Below are positions 34,366 to 44,401 of a stretch of DNA of 64,000 nt, piece by piece. Made by a program: the position numbers and the translations under genes. How positions within the stretch are numbered: position 1 is the first letter of the stretch; each line of letters opens with the position of its first letter. The notes beneath the pieces are model-generated. The model worked only from the letters and a program-made list of their open reading frames with translations, searched no databases and was not told the DNA's origin. Origin of the DNA: Oceanimonas pelagia (lineage in GTDB: Bacteria > Pseudomonadota > Gammaproteobacteria > Enterobacterales > Aeromonadaceae); the NCBI RefSeq assembly GCF_030849025.1, contig NZ_CP118224.1:3456501-3520500 (forward strand), written 5' to 3'.

Positions 34366-34385
34366 GCAATGGCATGCCTCATGGA

Positions 34386-34411
34386 GACAGGCCGGCGAGC
34401 GCCGGCCTGTC
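34386..34411. terminator. strong 12-bp stem between convergent genes
   Basis: GACAGGCCGGCG and CGCCGGCCTGTC pair perfectly around a 2-base loop in the gap between the exporter and trpB. There is no long U-tract on either side, but placement between two stops suggests a shared transcript end. Confidence 0.6.
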
Positions 34412-34421
34412 AATGGCTCGC

Positions 34422-35618
34422 TTACAGCCCCAGCTTGCGGCAGACGAAGTCCAGATCCTTGTCGCCCCGGCCGCTCAGGTTGACCAGAATGACCTTGTCC
34501 TGGTCCAGCTGCGGTGCCAGCTTGATGGCCTGGGCTACCGCGTGGGCGCTTTCCAGCGCGGGTATGATGCCCTCGGTGCGGGACAGGGTCATAAAGGCGT
34601 CCAGACACTCCTCGTCGGTAATGCTGGTGTATTCCACCCGGCCCATTTCCTTCAGGTGGCTGTGTTGCGGGCCCACGCCCGGGTAATCCAGGCCCGAGGC
34701 GATGGAGTGCACCGGCAGCGGCTCGCCGTTGGCATCCTGCAGCACATGGCAGCGAAAGCCGTGGATCACGCCTGGGGTGCCCAAGGTCATGGTGGCGGCG
34801 TGATCCGGGGTATCCAGGCCCCGGCCGCCGGGCTCCACGCCCATGATGCGCACCGACTCGTCGTTGAGGAAGGCGTCGAACAGTCCCATGGCGTTGGAGC
34901 CACCGCCCACGCAGGCCATGATCAGATCCGGCAGCCGGCCGGTCAGCTCTTGAATCTGGCCCCGGGCTTCCTGGCCGATCACCTTCTGAAAATCCCGCAC
35001 CATCATGGGGAAGGGGTGCGGGCCCACTACCGAGCCGATGGCATAGAGGTAGTCGGTCGGGTTCTTCAGGTATTCCTCAAAGGCGCTGTCTACCGCGTCC
35101 TTCAGGGTGGCGGTGCCGCGCGTCACCGGCACCAGGGTGCAGCCCAGCACCTTCATGCGCATCACGTTGGGATGCTCTTTCTCGATGTCCACCTGGCCCA
35201 TGTGAATTTCACAGGGAATGCCCACCAGGGCGCAGGCGGTGGCCAGGGCCACGCCGTGCTGGCCGGCGCCGGTTTCGGCGATCACCTTTTTCTTGCCCAT
35301 AAAGCGGGCCAGCAGAGCCTCACCCAGGCAATGATTGATCTTGTGGGCGCCGGTGTGGTTGAGATCTTCCCGCTTCAGGTAGATTTGCGCGCCGCCCAGC
35401 TGTTCGCTCAGGCGCTCGCAGTGATACACAGGGCTGGGCCGGCCCACAAAGTGGGTCAGCAGGCGCTGCAGCTCCTGCTGAAAATCCTCGCGCTGGCAGA
35501 TTTCCTGATAGGCCCGAGTAATGTCGTCCATGGCCTGTTTGAGCGCTGGCGGAATTTCGGAGCCGCCAAATTCGCCGAAATAGCCTTTGGCGTCGGGCAT
35601 GTTTTGCTGGTAGTCCAC
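34422..35618 (-). CDS. trpB: tryptophan synthase beta chain, stand-alone
   Basis: A 398-residue TrpB1-type protein. It has the PLP lysine motif [17 protein letters not shown], the catalytic glutamate region [11 protein letters not shown], the phosphate loop VGGGSNAMG and the C-terminal NLSGRGDKD. It condenses indole with serine to make tryptophan and normally pairs with TrpA, but no trpA or other trp gene is next to it here; an aldo/keto reductase and the nickel block flank it. Translation starts at GTG 35618 after AAGGAAG. Confidence 0.92.
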   Translation of the reverse strand: MDYQQNMPDAKGYFGEFGGSEIPPALKQAMDDITRAYQEICQREDFQQELQRLLTHFVGRPSPVYHCERLSEQLGGAQIYLKREDLNHTGAHKINHCLGEALLARFMGKKKVIAETGAGQHGVALATACALVGIPCEIHMGQVDIEKEHPNVMRMKVLGCTLVPVTRGTATLKDAVDSAFEEYLKNPTDYLYAIGSVVGPHPFPMMVRDFQKVIGQEARGQIQELTGRLPDLIMACVGGGSNAMGLFDAFLNDESVRIMGVEPGGRGLDTPDHAATMTLGTPGVIHGFRCHVLQDANGEPLPVHSIASGLDYPGVGPQHSHLKEMGRVEYTSITDEECLDAFMTLSRTEGIIPALESAHAVAQAIKLAPQLDQDKVILVNLSGRGDKDLDFVCRKLGL

Positions 35619-35710
35619 ACTGCTTCCTTATGCGGTCAAGGGGGTAAGAAAGGCAGCATAGCAGTGGCGCAGGAGTGGATTCAATTAGCCACAAGTCGGC
35701 CCCCAAAAAC

Positions 35711-35728
35711 GCCCCGGCGAGCCGGGGC
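35711..35728 (-). terminator. leftward terminator after aldo/keto reductase
   Basis: GCCCCGG/CCGGGGC stem with 4-base loop, just past the reductase stop at 35738, with an A-run at 35705-35709 giving U residues on the leftward transcript. Confidence 0.65.
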
Positions 35729-35737
35729 AGGAAGGCA

Positions 35738-36616
35738 TTACACAATATCCAGCGGGGTCTTGCGTTTGGGCGCCGGAAAGGCGGCGTCGAGGCGGGCCAG
35801 CACCTCGTCGCTGAGCTGCAGCGTCAGGGCCTCTGCGTTTTGCTGCACGTGCTCGGGCTGCACCGCCTTGGGAATGGCGAGCACGTCGCGCCGGCCGTTC
35901 ACCGGGCGAATGGCCCAGGCCAGCAGCAGCTGGGCCACGGTCACGCCCAGATCGCCGGCAATGGCGTTCAGTTCGGGGTGGCCAAACAGCTCCCGGCGCA
36001 ACCGGCCACCCTGGGCCAGGGGGCAATAGGCCATGGTGGGCAGGTCCCGCTCCCGCTGCCAGGGCAGCAGGGAATATTCGATGCCCCGGGAGCCCAGGTG
36101 ATAGAGCACCTGGTTCACCGCGCACTGATCGCCGCCGTCGGTATACGCCAGCTCCTGCATCTCGCCCAGATCGCAGTTGGACACGCCAAAGCGCTTGATC
36201 TTGCCGTCGGCCTGCAGCCGCTCAAAGGCTTCCAGGGTTTCTTCCAGCGGAATGCTGCCGGGCCAGTGCAGCAGGTACAGATCCAGGTGGTCGGTGCCCA
36301 GGCGCTTGAGGCTGGCCTCGCAGGCGGCAATGGCACTGCGGCGGCCGGCGTTCCAGGGGTAGACCTTGGAAACCAGAAAGGCCTGGTCGCGACGGCCTTT
36401 CAGGGCTTCGCCCACCACTTGCTCGGCGCCGCCGTCGGCGTACATCTCGGCGGTGTCGATAAGGGTCAGGCCGAGATCCAGCCCCTGTTGCAGGGCCCGG
36501 ACTTCGGCGTTGCGGGGGTTGAGTCCTTCGCCCATGTACCAGGTGCCCTGGCCAATGGCCGGCAGGGTAACGGCGGGCAGGCCGGCGGTGGCCCTGAGGG
36601 TGACGGTGGTGTCCAT
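35738..36616 (-). CDS. aldo/keto reductase
   Basis: A 292-residue NADPH-dependent TIM-barrel oxidoreductase. The catalytic tetrad is present: D54, Y59 (LIDTAEMYAD), K84 (LVSKVYPWN) and H117 (YLLHWPG). A cofactor-binding stretch (AIPKAVQPEHVQQNAEAL) is near the C-terminus. It resembles bacterial reductases of unknown carbonyl substrate. It has its own terminator at 35711-35728, and the upstream gap 36617-36756 contains no other gene. Confidence 0.88.
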   Translation of the reverse strand: MDTTVTLRATAGLPAVTLPAIGQGTWYMGEGLNPRNAEVRALQQGLDLGLTLIDTAEMYADGGAEQVVGEALKGRRDQAFLVSKVYPWNAGRRSAIAACEASLKRLGTDHLDLYLLHWPGSIPLEETLEAFERLQADGKIKRFGVSNCDLGEMQELAYTDGGDQCAVNQVLYHLGSRGIEYSLLPWQRERDLPTMAYCPLAQGGRLRRELFGHPELNAIAGDLGVTVAQLLLAWAIRPVNGRRDVLAIPKAVQPEHVQQNAEALTLQLSDEVLARLDAAFPAPKRKTPLDIV

Positions 36617-36756
36617 GCGTGCCTCTCATCAATTTGAAAATGGTTTCCACGATATGGTGAAACAGCCGGCCCGCCATTGCAACCGGGTGGGCTTGCCTTT
36701 GGCCGGGCTTTGCTCTTAACTCGGTCTGAATTCATTGTTACTCGAAGGAGCGGCAC

Positions 36757-37083
36757 ATGACAGCAGATTCGGGGGCCGATGAACGGGCGCTGGTGCGCCG
36801 TCATCTCAAGCTGGATCACATGAACCAGCTGCAGATCGAAAAACTGGCGCAGGTGTTTGACGCCGAGCCGGGGGTGGTCAAGGTGGTGGTGCGCAAGCAC
36901 TGGCTGGACATCGACTATGATGCCGCCCTGCTGACCCTGGACCGGGTGATCGCCCTGCTGGAGGCCTATGGCGGTGAACTGTCCGACGACTGGTGGACGG
37001 CGTTCAAGGCTCACTGGTACCGCAAGCGGGAAGAAAAGCTGCGCGCCCGTCTGGCCCGGGAAGAGGACGAGCCGCCGTCGTGA
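36757..37083 (+). CDS. 108-aa protein of unknown function, possible HMA-like fold
   Basis: Not recognised with certainty. Starts after GAAGGAG. Residues 25-75 (LQIEKLAQVFDAEPGVVKVV ... LDIDYDAALLTLDRVIALLE) have the beta-alpha-beta pattern of heavy-metal-associated domains but lack the CxxC metal motif. The C-terminus is highly charged (YRKREEKLRARLAREEDE). Cytoplasmic, no signal or membrane segment. Followed after 151 bp by the binding-protein gene; a functional link is not evident. Confidence 0.7.
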   Translation: MTADSGADERALVRRHLKLDHMNQLQIEKLAQVFDAEPGVVKVVVRKHWLDIDYDAALLTLDRVIALLEAYGGELSDDWWTAFKAHWYRKREEKLRARLAREEDEPPS

Positions 37084-37234
37084 CCCGGCGTTCTTGTGCC
37101 AATGGCTAATATCCGGCTGAAACCGTCCTGCATACAATCCATATCAAAGATTTGTGGCAATGTCCCGGTTACGCTGAGGGAATACGGCGGCGGGCATTGC
37201 CTGCCGTGTTCACCATCAGCGAAAGGGAATATCC

Positions 37235-38269
37235 ATGAGGGAAACATGCCGCCGGCGTTGGGCCGGGGGGCTGGCCGGGCTGCTGTTCATGCTTGCCGGC
37301 CCGGGGCAGGCAGACGAGCAAGCCGCCCCGCCGGTCCGGGTGCTGCGCATTTCCACCGAGAACACCGCCGATCATGTGCAAACTCAGGCCATTGCCCGCT
37401 TTGCCGCGCAGCTGGAGCAGGCCAGCCAGGGCCGGTTGCGGGTGCAGTTTCACCACAGCGCCCGGCTGTTCCGGGATCGGGACGTGATCGCGGCGCTCAC
37501 CGGCGGCAAGGTGGAGATGGCGGTACCGGGCATGTGGCAGCTCGACCGCTACGTGCCCGACGTGGGTCTGTACATGCTGCCGCTGTTTTATGGCCTGCCG
37601 GCGGTGCAGCACTACCGGGTGCGGGACGGACATATCGGCCGCCGGGTCAGTGCGCGCATTGAGCGGGATCTGGGGGTGGTGGTGCCCGGTCGCTGGCTGG
37701 ATCTGGGGTATGCCCATCTGTACTTCACCCACGGGCGGGTTGACCGTCACGCCGAGCTGGCCGGGCTGCGCATTCGCATTCCCGGCGGCGCCGCCAACCG
37801 GGGCCGGCTGGAAGCCTTTGAGGCTGCTCCCGTGCTCATCCCCTGGCCCGATCTGCCCGACGCCCTGGCGCAGGACCGGGTGCAGGGGGTGCTCTCTACC
37901 CACGAAACGGTGCGCAGTGCCGGGCTGTGGGATCAGGGCGTGCGCTTTGGTTTTGAAGACAGGGAGTATTTCGCCCAGTATGTGCCCATGATCAATGCCC
38001 GCTTCTGGCAGTCGCTGCCCGAGGATCTGCGCCGGCTGGTACGCGACAGCTGGGAGCCGGTGGTCGACGCCCAGCGCAGCGCCGCCGCCGAGGCCCAGCG
38101 CCAGGCGCGCCGGGCGCTGCAGCAGCAGGGCATTGAGATAGTCAGCCCCGGTGAGGCCGATCTGCTGCGCTGGCGGCGCATGGCCCGCCGCCAGGAGCCG
38201 GCGCTGATACGGGAAATGGGGGTGGACCCCGAGCTGGTGCGGCAGGCCGAGCGGGTGGTAGCCGACTGA
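37235..38269 (+). CDS. TRAP-type (DctP-like) periplasmic solute-binding protein without permease
   Basis: A 344-residue protein with a signal peptide (RRRWAGGLAGLLFMLAGPGQA, cleavage near residue 26) and a DctP-type fold (FAAQLEQASQGRLRVQFHHS, GKVEMAVPGMWQLDRYVP, AELAGLRIRIPGG). DctP proteins normally feed DctQ/DctM permeases, but none is present. Instead its TGA overlaps the ATG of a membrane diguanylate cyclase, implying coupled translation and a sensory role: the ligand-loaded protein would dock on the sensor's periplasmic domain. That role is inference. The ATG follows AAAGGGA. Confidence 0.85.
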   Translation: MRETCRRRWAGGLAGLLFMLAGPGQADEQAAPPVRVLRISTENTADHVQTQAIARFAAQLEQASQGRLRVQFHHSARLFRDRDVIAALTGGKVEMAVPGMWQLDRYVPDVGLYMLPLFYGLPAVQHYRVRDGHIGRRVSARIERDLGVVVPGRWLDLGYAHLYFTHGRVDRHAELAGLRIRIPGGAANRGRLEAFEAAPVLIPWPDLPDALAQDRVQGVLSTHETVRSAGLWDQGVRFGFEDREYFAQYVPMINARFWQSLPEDLRRLVRDSWEPVVDAQRSAAAEAQRQARRALQQQGIEIVSPGEADLLRWRRMARRQEPALIREMGVDPELVRQAERVVAD

Positions 38270-40845
38270 TGCAGAGCCAGCCGTCTTATTTTGCCATGTC
38301 GGGCACCCCCCTCGACCACCGGCTGAGCCGTGCCATTGTGGCCGGCGTGCTGACCCTGCTGGTGCTGATCAGCCTGATGCTGGCCTGGGGGCTGTATCAG
38401 GATCACAGAACCAGCCTGCAAGGCGCCGGGGAGCGTCTGCAAACTCAGCTGCGCGCCTTTGGCAGTGCGGTGGATATCGCCCTGGTGTCGGCGGATCATG
38501 CATTGCACGACACCCGTCATGCCCTGGAAGGCCACTCCCGGCCCCGGGTGTCATCGGCCGGGTTGCGCCGGCTGCTGCTGCGACACCTCACCACGGCGCC
38601 TTCACTGAACAGCCTGACCCTGTTTGATGGTCAGGGCCGGGTCGTCGCCAGCGTCGGTCAGGGCAGCGGCAACCGGCATGCGGCCCCGGCCTGGGTCATG
38701 GCCGGCCTGCAGGCGGGCAAGTCCTCCTTTACCGGCATGGATGCGGGCCGGCTGGGGGTGGCCATGGTGGTGACCGGTCCGGAACAGGGCGTCTTGCTGG
38801 CCATGCTGGATTCGGCGCGCATCGAGGCCGAACTGGAAAGCGGCGATGGCTTTGGCGGCCAGCAGCTGATGCTGCTCGACAACCGCAACCGGTCGCTGCT
38901 GGTGGCGGGAGACCAGCAGCAGTTGCCGGCACTGCTGCGCCGTCTGCAGCAGCAACTGGCAGTCAACGCATTTGGCGCCTACGGCACCCGGCTGGTCATG
39001 GGGGAGCAGTATCTGTTTGCCCTGCGTCAGCTGGGCCAGCAACCCATTCGTGCCTTTGCGGTGATTGAGCGGGCGCAGGTGCTGGCGGGCTGGCGCCTGC
39101 GGGCCGCTCTGGGTGGCGGCAGCCTGGGGCTGGTGTGGCTGCTGGCGCTGGCGTTTCTGCGCTACTGGCGCCGCAGCAGCCTGCGCGAGCGCCGGGTCAT
39201 GAACGATCTGGCCCATCTGTATCAGGCCATCGAGCAGATGCCCTCGTCCATTGTGATCACCGATCTCGACCGGCGCATGGTGTATGTCAACCGTGCCTTT
39301 CTCAGCCAGACCGGTTACACCCGGGACGAGGTGCTGGGCCAGAAACCCGGCATGCTGTCATCGGGGCGTACGCCGGCGGTGACCTACCGCGCCCTGTGGC
39401 GCGAGCTCCGGCGCGGTCAGCCCTGGGAAGGGGAGTTTATCAACCGCACCCGGGCGGGCCTGGAGCGCATCGAGAAGGTGATGATCACCCCGGTGCGGGA
39501 TGTGGACGGCCGGGTGGCCAGTTATTTTGCCATCAGCCAGGACGTGACCGAAAAACACGAGTTTCAGACCCGGCTGGTGCGCTACCGGGAAATCGTCAAC
39601 GCCGCCGACGAGCTGATGGCGCTGGTGGGTGCCAACTACCGCTATCAGCAGGTGAACCGCCGTTACCTGGAGTATCACCAGCGGGAACGGGACGAAATCG
39701 AGGGCCATGCCCTGTGGCAGCTCTATGGCGAGGTGCTGTTCAAGGGGCAAATCAAGCCACGCTTTGATGCCGCGCTCAAGGGCGTGCCCTTTGTTTACGA
39801 GGCCTGGATGGAGTTCAGTGGCGCCGGCCGGCGCTATTGCCGCGTCAGCGGCCATCCCGTGGCCGGCGCCAGCGGCTATGTCGAAAGCATTGCCGTCAAT
39901 ATTGCCGATCTCACCGAACGCAGGCAGTCGGAAGAGGCGTTGCGTACCAGCGAGCAGCGTTTTCGGGCGCTGTCGGAGTTTTCGCCCATGGGCGTATTTG
40001 AGACCGACGCCCATGGCCACAATATTTACTCCAACCGCTATTACAGCGATCAGCTGGGCCGGGATCCCGACACCCTGCTCGGTGCCGGCTGGACCGAGTT
40101 GCTGCATGCCGAGGATCGGGAGGCAGTAGTGGCCAGCTGGCACCAGGCCATGGCCGGTCGCCACCGGGAATGGCATGCCGAGGGCCGCTGTGTGAGCGCC
40201 GACGGCGCCGTGCGCTGGTTCCGTTTTGCCGCACGCCGCTACGGTGATGCCGATGCCGCCGATGCCCGTTACATTGGCATGGCCATGGACATTACCGAGC
40301 AGGTGGAGCATCAGGATATTCTGGAACGCAAGAACCGCGAGCTGGCGCGGCTGTCGACCACGGATGCGCTCACCGGCCTGGTCAACCGGGGCCACCTGGA
40401 GCAACTTTTGACCCGGGAAATTCACCGCTACCAGCGTTATGGCACCGGTTTTGCGGTGGTGATGCTGGACGTGGATCACTTCAAGCAGGTCAACGACAGC
40501 TGTGGCCATGCGGTGGGCGATCAGGTGCTGCGCCGGCTGGCCGAATTGATGCGGGAGCACACCCGGCTGAGCGACTGCCCCGGCCGCTGGGGCGGCGAGG
40601 AGTTTTTGATCCTCTGTCCCAATACCGATGCCGAGGGTGCCTGCCGGCTGGCGGAGCTGTTGCGCCGGCGCATTGAGCAGGAGTCGTTTCCGGTGATTGG
40701 CCGGCGCACCTGCAGCTTTGGTGTGACCGCCATCGGCCCCGGTGATCAGGCCCGGGAGCTGCTGACCCGGGCCGATGAGGCCCTGTACCGGGCCAAGCGC
40801 GGTGGCCGCAACCGGGTGGAGGCCGACGAGGCCGTCTGCCTATAA
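38269..40845 (+). CDS. membrane diguanylate cyclase with periplasmic sensor, PAS domains and GGDEF
   Basis: An 858-residue sensor. Membrane helices at about 22-45 and 277-300 bracket a periplasmic ligand-sensing region of about 230 residues. Cytoplasmic PAS/PAC domains follow (near 315-430, 440-555 and 560-690), then a GGDEF domain from about 700. The active site is GGEEF (775-779) and an RxxD inhibitory site (R766-D769) sits five residues upstream, so it should make cyclic di-GMP and be feedback inhibited. There is no EAL domain. Coupled to the binding protein upstream. Its stop overlaps murQ by six bases. Confidence 0.9.
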   Translation: MQSQPSYFAMSGTPLDHRLSRAIVAGVLTLLVLISLMLAWGLYQDHRTSLQGAGERLQTQLRAFGSAVDIALVSADHALHDTRHALEGHSRPRVSSAGLRRLLLRHLTTAPSLNSLTLFDGQGRVVASVGQGSGNRHAAPAWVMAGLQAGKSSFTGMDAGRLGVAMVVTGPEQGVLLAMLDSARIEAELESGDGFGGQQLMLLDNRNRSLLVAGDQQQLPALLRRLQQQLAVNAFGAYGTRLVMGEQYLFALRQLGQQPIRAFAVIERAQVLAGWRLRAALGGGSLGLVWLLALAFLRYWRRSSLRERRVMNDLAHLYQAIEQMPSSIVITDLDRRMVYVNRAFLSQTGYTRDEVLGQKPGMLSSGRTPAVTYRALWRELRRGQPWEGEFINRTRAGLERIEKVMITPVRDVDGRVASYFAISQDVTEKHEFQTRLVRYREIVNAADELMALVGANYRYQQVNRRYLEYHQRERDEIEGHALWQLYGEVLFKGQIKPRFDAALKGVPFVYEAWMEFSGAGRRYCRVSGHPVAGASGYVESIAVNIADLTERRQSEEALRTSEQRFRALSEFSPMGVFETDAHGHNIYSNRYYSDQLGRDPDTLLGAGWTELLHAEDREAVVASWHQAMAGRHREWHAEGRCVSADGAVRWFRFAARRYGDADAADARYIGMAMDITEQVEHQDILERKNRELARLSTTDALTGLVNRGHLEQLLTREIHRYQRYGTGFAVVMLDVDHFKQVNDSCGHAVGDQVLRRLAELMREHTRLSDCPGRWGGEEFLILCPNTDAEGACRLAELLRRRIEQESFPVIGRRTCSFGVTAIGPGDQARELLTRADEALYRAKRGGRNRVEADEAVCL

Positions 40846-41751
40846 CGCCAGCGCCCGGCGCAGCACCCCCTGGCCCAGTGCCAGCCGGGCCCGGGCCTCG
40901 GTTTTGCCGAGGCCGGTGAGCAGCATCAGGATCGCCAGCTTCACCTCGTTATCCGCCGCCGTCAGGGCGGCGGCGGCGGTGTGCTCATCCTCGCCGGTGG
41001 CCTGCATCACCATGCGAATGGCGCGGGCCTTCAGTTTTTGATTGCTGGCGTGCAAATCCACCATCAGGTTCTGGTAGACCTTGCCCAGGCGGATCATGGC
41101 GGCGGTGCTCAGCATGTTGAGCACCAGTTTCTGGGCGGTGCCGGCCTTGAGCCGGGTGGAGCCGGTGATCACCTCCGGGCCCACCTCGGGCTCGATGGCG
41201 ATGGCCGCCTCCCGGCCGATGGCGGAGCCGGTGTTGCAGGCCAGTGCCACCGTACCGGCGCCGAGTCCGCGGGCGTAACGCAGCCCGCCAAGTACATAGG
41301 GGGTGCGGCCGGATGCGGCGATACCCACCACTACATCCTGCGCCGTGAGGCCGATCTCGCGCAGATCCTGCGCGCCCAGTTGTTCGTTGTCTTCCGCTCC
41401 TTCCTGAGCCTTGAACATGGCGGCCTCGCCGCCGGCGATGAGCCCCACCACCAGGCCGTGGGGCACGCTGAAGGTGGGCGGGCATTCGGAAGCGTCCAGT
41501 ACCCCCAGCCGGCCGCTGGTGCCGGCGCCGGTGTAGATCAGCCGGCCGCCCCGGCGCAGGGCCGATTCAATCAGTTCTACCGCGGCGGCGATGGCGGGCA
41601 GCACCCTGGCCACCGCCTCGGGCACCCGGGCGTCCTGCCGGTTGATCAGGGTGACGATGTCCAGCGCGCTGAGGGTGTCGATGTCGAGGGTATCCGGGTT
41701 GCGGCCTTCCGAGGCCAGCCGGGCCAGATCCTGAAGCAGCGGGTTGTTCAT
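40840..41751 (-). CDS. murQ: N-acetylmuramic acid 6-phosphate etherase MurQ
   Basis: A 303-residue SIS-domain enzyme that removes the lactyl ether from MurNAc-6-phosphate in peptidoglycan recycling. It shows the family stretches [39 protein letters not shown] and [20 protein letters not shown], plus the C-terminal ubiquitin-associated-like region. Ten base pairs separate it from anmK upstream, which produces its substrate, so the two form a recycling operon. The ATG at 41751 opens [20 protein letters not shown]. Confidence 0.95.
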   Translation of the reverse strand: MNNPLLQDLARLASEGRNPDTLDIDTLSALDIVTLINRQDARVPEAVARVLPAIAAAVELIESALRRGGRLIYTGAGTSGRLGVLDASECPPTFSVPHGLVVGLIAGGEAAMFKAQEGAEDNEQLGAQDLREIGLTAQDVVVGIAASGRTPYVLGGLRYARGLGAGTVALACNTGSAIGREAAIAIEPEVGPEVITGSTRLKAGTAQKLVLNMLSTAAMIRLGKVYQNLMVDLHASNQKLKARAIRMVMQATGEDEHTAAAALTAADNEVKLAILMLLTGLGKTEARARLALGQGVLRRALAL

Positions 41752-41761
41752 GAAGGCCTCG

Positions 41762-42853
41762 TCAGTCGGGAAAATGGACGGCACCCAGCACCGCCGGGCG
41801 GCGGGCGCCGGTGGCGGCGGGCAGGTTACCGGGCAAATGGTGCAGGGTCCGGTGCGCCAGCCAGGCAAAGGCCATGGCCTCCATGGCCTCCATGTCGACC
41901 CCGGCGTCCGTGGTGGTGGCCACCCGCCAGCCGGGCAACAGAGCGGCCAGGCGAGCCAGCAGCAGCGGGTTGTGGCCGCCGCCGCCGCACACCAGCAGCT
42001 CGCCGGCAGCAAAGCCCTGCACCTGCCGGGCAATGGCGGCGGCGGTGAATTCGGTTAACGTGGCCTGCACATCTGCCACGGCTTCATGGCCCTCCAGCCG
42101 TGCATCGAGCCAGGCGGCGTTGAACAGTTCCCGGCCGGTGCTTTTGGGCGCCGGCAGTGCCAGCCAGGGCTCGCTCAGCAGACGTGCCAGCAGCCCGGGC
42201 AGAACACGGCCCTTTTGAGCCAGGGCTGCGTCCTGGTCGAAAGGGGCACCGGTATGGCGCCGGCACCAGAGATCCAGCAGCATGTTGCCCGGTCCCACGT
42301 CGTAGCCCAGCACCGGCCGGCCCGGGTCCAGCACGGTAATGTTGGCAATGCCGCCGATATTGACCACAATGCGCAGCCGCTCGGGGTGGCTCAGCACGCA
42401 CTGGTGAAAGGCGGGCACCAGGGGCGCGCCCTGGCCGCCCAGGGCCATGTCCTTGCGGCGAAAATCGGTGATGGTGGTGATGCCGGTGAGGGCGGCGATG
42501 CGGTTGCCGTCCCCCAGCTGCAGTGAAAACGGCGGGTCGGCGTCGGGCTGGTGCCACACCGTCTGGCCGTGGCAACCGATGGCGCGTACCTCGGTCGCGT
42601 TCAGACCGGTATCGGCCAGCAGTTGCAGGGTCAGGTCCGCATAGGCCTGGCCCAGGGCGGCATCGAGCTCGCCCCACGCCCGGGCGGTGACGGTGCCGCC
42701 GCTGGCCAGGGCCAGCAGCCGCTTGCGCAGGGCCGGGGCGATGGGCGCGCTGGCGCCGCCCTTGAGTTCGATGCGGGCGCCGTCGGTGGCCACCAGCACG
42801 GCGTCGATGCCGTCCAGGCTGGTGCCGGACATGATGCCGATATAGTGCTCCAT
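41762..42853 (-). CDS. anmK: anhydro-N-acetylmuramic acid kinase AnmK
   Basis: A 363-residue kinase that opens and phosphorylates anhydroMurNAc to MurNAc-6-phosphate. The signature [17 protein letters not shown] is at the start, with further ATPase motifs ([39 protein letters not shown]). The ATG at 42853 overlaps the stop of the upstream lipoprotein gene (TAATG) and is preferred over an ATG two codons earlier. It is cotranscribed with murQ. Confidence 0.94.
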   Translation of the reverse strand: MEHYIGIMSGTSLDGIDAVLVATDGARIELKGGASAPIAPALRKRLLALASGGTVTARAWGELDAALGQAYADLTLQLLADTGLNATEVRAIGCHGQTVWHQPDADPPFSLQLGDGNRIAALTGITTITDFRRKDMALGGQGAPLVPAFHQCVLSHPERLRIVVNIGGIANITVLDPGRPVLGYDVGPGNMLLDLWCRRHTGAPFDQDAALAQKGRVLPGLLARLLSEPWLALPAPKSTGRELFNAAWLDARLEGHEAVADVQATLTEFTAAAIARQVQGFAAGELLVCGGGGHNPLLLARLAALLPGWRVATTTDAGVDMEAMEAMAFAWLAHRTLHHLPGNLPAATGARRPAVLGAVHFPD

Positions 42854-43041
42854 TACCATTCCGGCGGCAGTTCCTGCAACGGGCTGACCGGCACGCTGAT
42901 CACGCCGTTTTCAAAGGGCTGGGGCCCGGGTGGCACGGGCGGTTCGGCCTTGACCTCGGGGACGGGAGCCGGCGGGGGCGGTGGTGTGCCACCACAGGCG
43001 GTCAGCAGCAGGGCGGGGATCAGCCACAGGGGGTAACGCAT
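42853..43041 (-). CDS. small proline-rich lipoprotein
   Basis: A 62-residue protein with a lipoprotein signal (MRYPLWLIPALLLTAC; lipobox LTAC, cleavage before C16) and a proline-rich mature part (GGTPPPPPAPVPEV...). Residue 2 after the cysteine is glycine, so outer-membrane sorting is likely. It overlaps the start of anmK and so is first in a lipoprotein-anmK-murQ operon, suggesting an envelope role, but no function is known. Confidence 0.75.
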   Translation of the reverse strand: MRYPLWLIPALLLTACGGTPPPPPAPVPEVKAEPPVPPGPQPFENGVISVPVSPLQELPPEW

Positions 43042-43141
43042 TGCGAATTTCTCCGGGTAGGGTCAGTATGGCAACCGTTCAAGGTTGCCACAGGGCAACG
43101 CACGCCGCCAGCGGGCGGCGCAACAAAAAAGAGGAAATACC

Positions 43142-43594
43142 ATGGCCTGCTGGCTGTTCAAAACCGAACCCGACACCTTCTCCATCGACGATCTGGCCCG
43201 CGCCAACACCCTGTGGGAAGGAGTGCGCAACTATCAGGCCCGCAATTTCCTGCGGGATGAGGTCAGGGAAGGCGACGAGGTGTTTATCTACCATTCCAGC
43301 TGCAACCGGGTGGGCATTGCCGGCCTGGCCCGGGTGGTGCGCGCCGGTTTTCCCGACCCCTTTGCCTTTGACCCGGCCAGCCGCTATTTCGACCCCAAAT
43401 CCGATCCGGACAAGCCGCGCTGGTACGCGGTGGAGCTGACCTTTGAGCGCAAACTGCCGCTGTTGCCCCTGGCGGCGCTCAAGGCCCACCCGGCCCTGAG
43501 CGACATGCCCCTGGTGAAAAAGGGCAACCGGCTGTCGGTGATGCCGGTCAGCGAGGCCGAGCGGCGAGCCATTCTGGCTATGGTGCAGGGTTAG
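43142..43594 (+). CDS. EVE domain-containing protein
   Basis: A 150-residue single EVE domain (PUA-like fold), with CWLFKTEPDTFSIDDL, WEGVRNYQARNFLRDEVREG and VFIYHSSCNRVGIAGLARV. EVE proteins bind modified bases in RNA or DNA and are related to human thymocyte nuclear protein 1. The cellular role in bacteria is not settled. The ATG at 43142 follows GAGGAAA; its stop overlaps the convergent phosphatase gene by four bases. Confidence 0.9.
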   Translation: MACWLFKTEPDTFSIDDLARANTLWEGVRNYQARNFLRDEVREGDEVFIYHSSCNRVGIAGLARVVRAGFPDPFAFDPASRYFDPKSDPDKPRWYAVELTFERKLPLLPLAALKAHPALSDMPLVKKGNRLSVMPVSEAERRAILAMVQG

Positions 43595-44385
43595 AGTTCA
43601 AACACCCGGGCCAGGTAGCGGGCCACGCCGTCTTCGTCGGCGCTGAGGGTGCGCTCATGGTGGGGCAGGGCGTCCTGCAGCCGGGTGTGGGCGTTGGCCA
43701 TCACCACGCCGGTGCCGGCCCGGCGCAGCATTTCATAGTCGTTCATGCCGTCGCCAAAGGCGAGTACCCGCGCCATGGGGGTGTTTCTTTGTGCGGCCAG
43801 GGACGCCATGGCCGAGCCCTTGTTCACCTCGCCGTGCATCACCTCCAGGCAGATGGGCAGTGAAAAGGTGATGTTGAGCTTGTCGCCGAAGCGGGCCAGC
43901 AGCATGTCTTCGACCTTTTCCAGCTGGGCGTGGTCGCCGGCGTAAAACACCTTGTCCACGCCCTCGGCGGGCAGTTGCCGGAGATCGGTGACCCGGTAGC
44001 GAAACGGGCTGTCGGGGCAGAAGTCGAGCAGGGCGGGCAGGGGCTCTTCCACCAGCCAGTGATCCCCCTGATAGAGGTTGAGGTGCACCCCCGGCAGGCG
44101 AAAGCGAAACAGCAGATCTTCCACCATCTCTGGCGGAATGGCGCGGTTGTGCAGCAGGCGGCCGTCGGCGTCGTGAATGCGGGCGCCGTTGCTGGTGATC
44201 AGGCTCACGTTCAGCCCCAGCTGATCGCGAATGGCCCGCACGTCCACATGGTGGCGGCCGGTGGCCACAATAAACTCGATGCCCCGGCGAGTGAGCTCGT
44301 GCAGTACCTCCCGGGTATAGCCGGAAATGCGGTGCCGGCTGTTCAGCAGGGTGCCGTCCAGATCGGAGACGATCACGTCATACAT
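43591..44385 (-). CDS. Cof-type HAD-IIB sugar/flavin phosphatase
   Basis: A 264-residue HAD phosphatase. Motif I is DLDGTLL (residues 6-12), motif II ATGRH, and motif IV FGDGMNDYEML near residue 215, with a type IIB cap between. Such proteins dephosphorylate sugar phosphates or FMN/PLP; the substrate here is unknown. The ATG at 44385 (MYDVIVSDLDG) is chosen over an upstream in-frame ATG. Confidence 0.88.
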   Translation of the reverse strand: MYDVIVSDLDGTLLNSRHRISGYTREVLHELTRRGIEFIVATGRHHVDVRAIRDQLGLNVSLITSNGARIHDADGRLLHNRAIPPEMVEDLLFRFRLPGVHLNLYQGDHWLVEEPLPALLDFCPDSPFRYRVTDLRQLPAEGVDKVFYAGDHAQLEKVEDMLLARFGDKLNITFSLPICLEVMHGEVNKGSAMASLAAQRNTPMARVLAFGDGMNDYEMLRRAGTGVVMANAHTRLQDALPHHERTLSADEDGVARYLARVFEL

Positions 44386-44401
44386 GGCGGTGCTCCGTGC
44401 C

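Noticed and set aside
29250-34421. Far end of the older transposon within or after the nickel block
   Set aside because: No further copy of the end repeat was seen by eye in this stretch; a search allowing mismatches would be needed.
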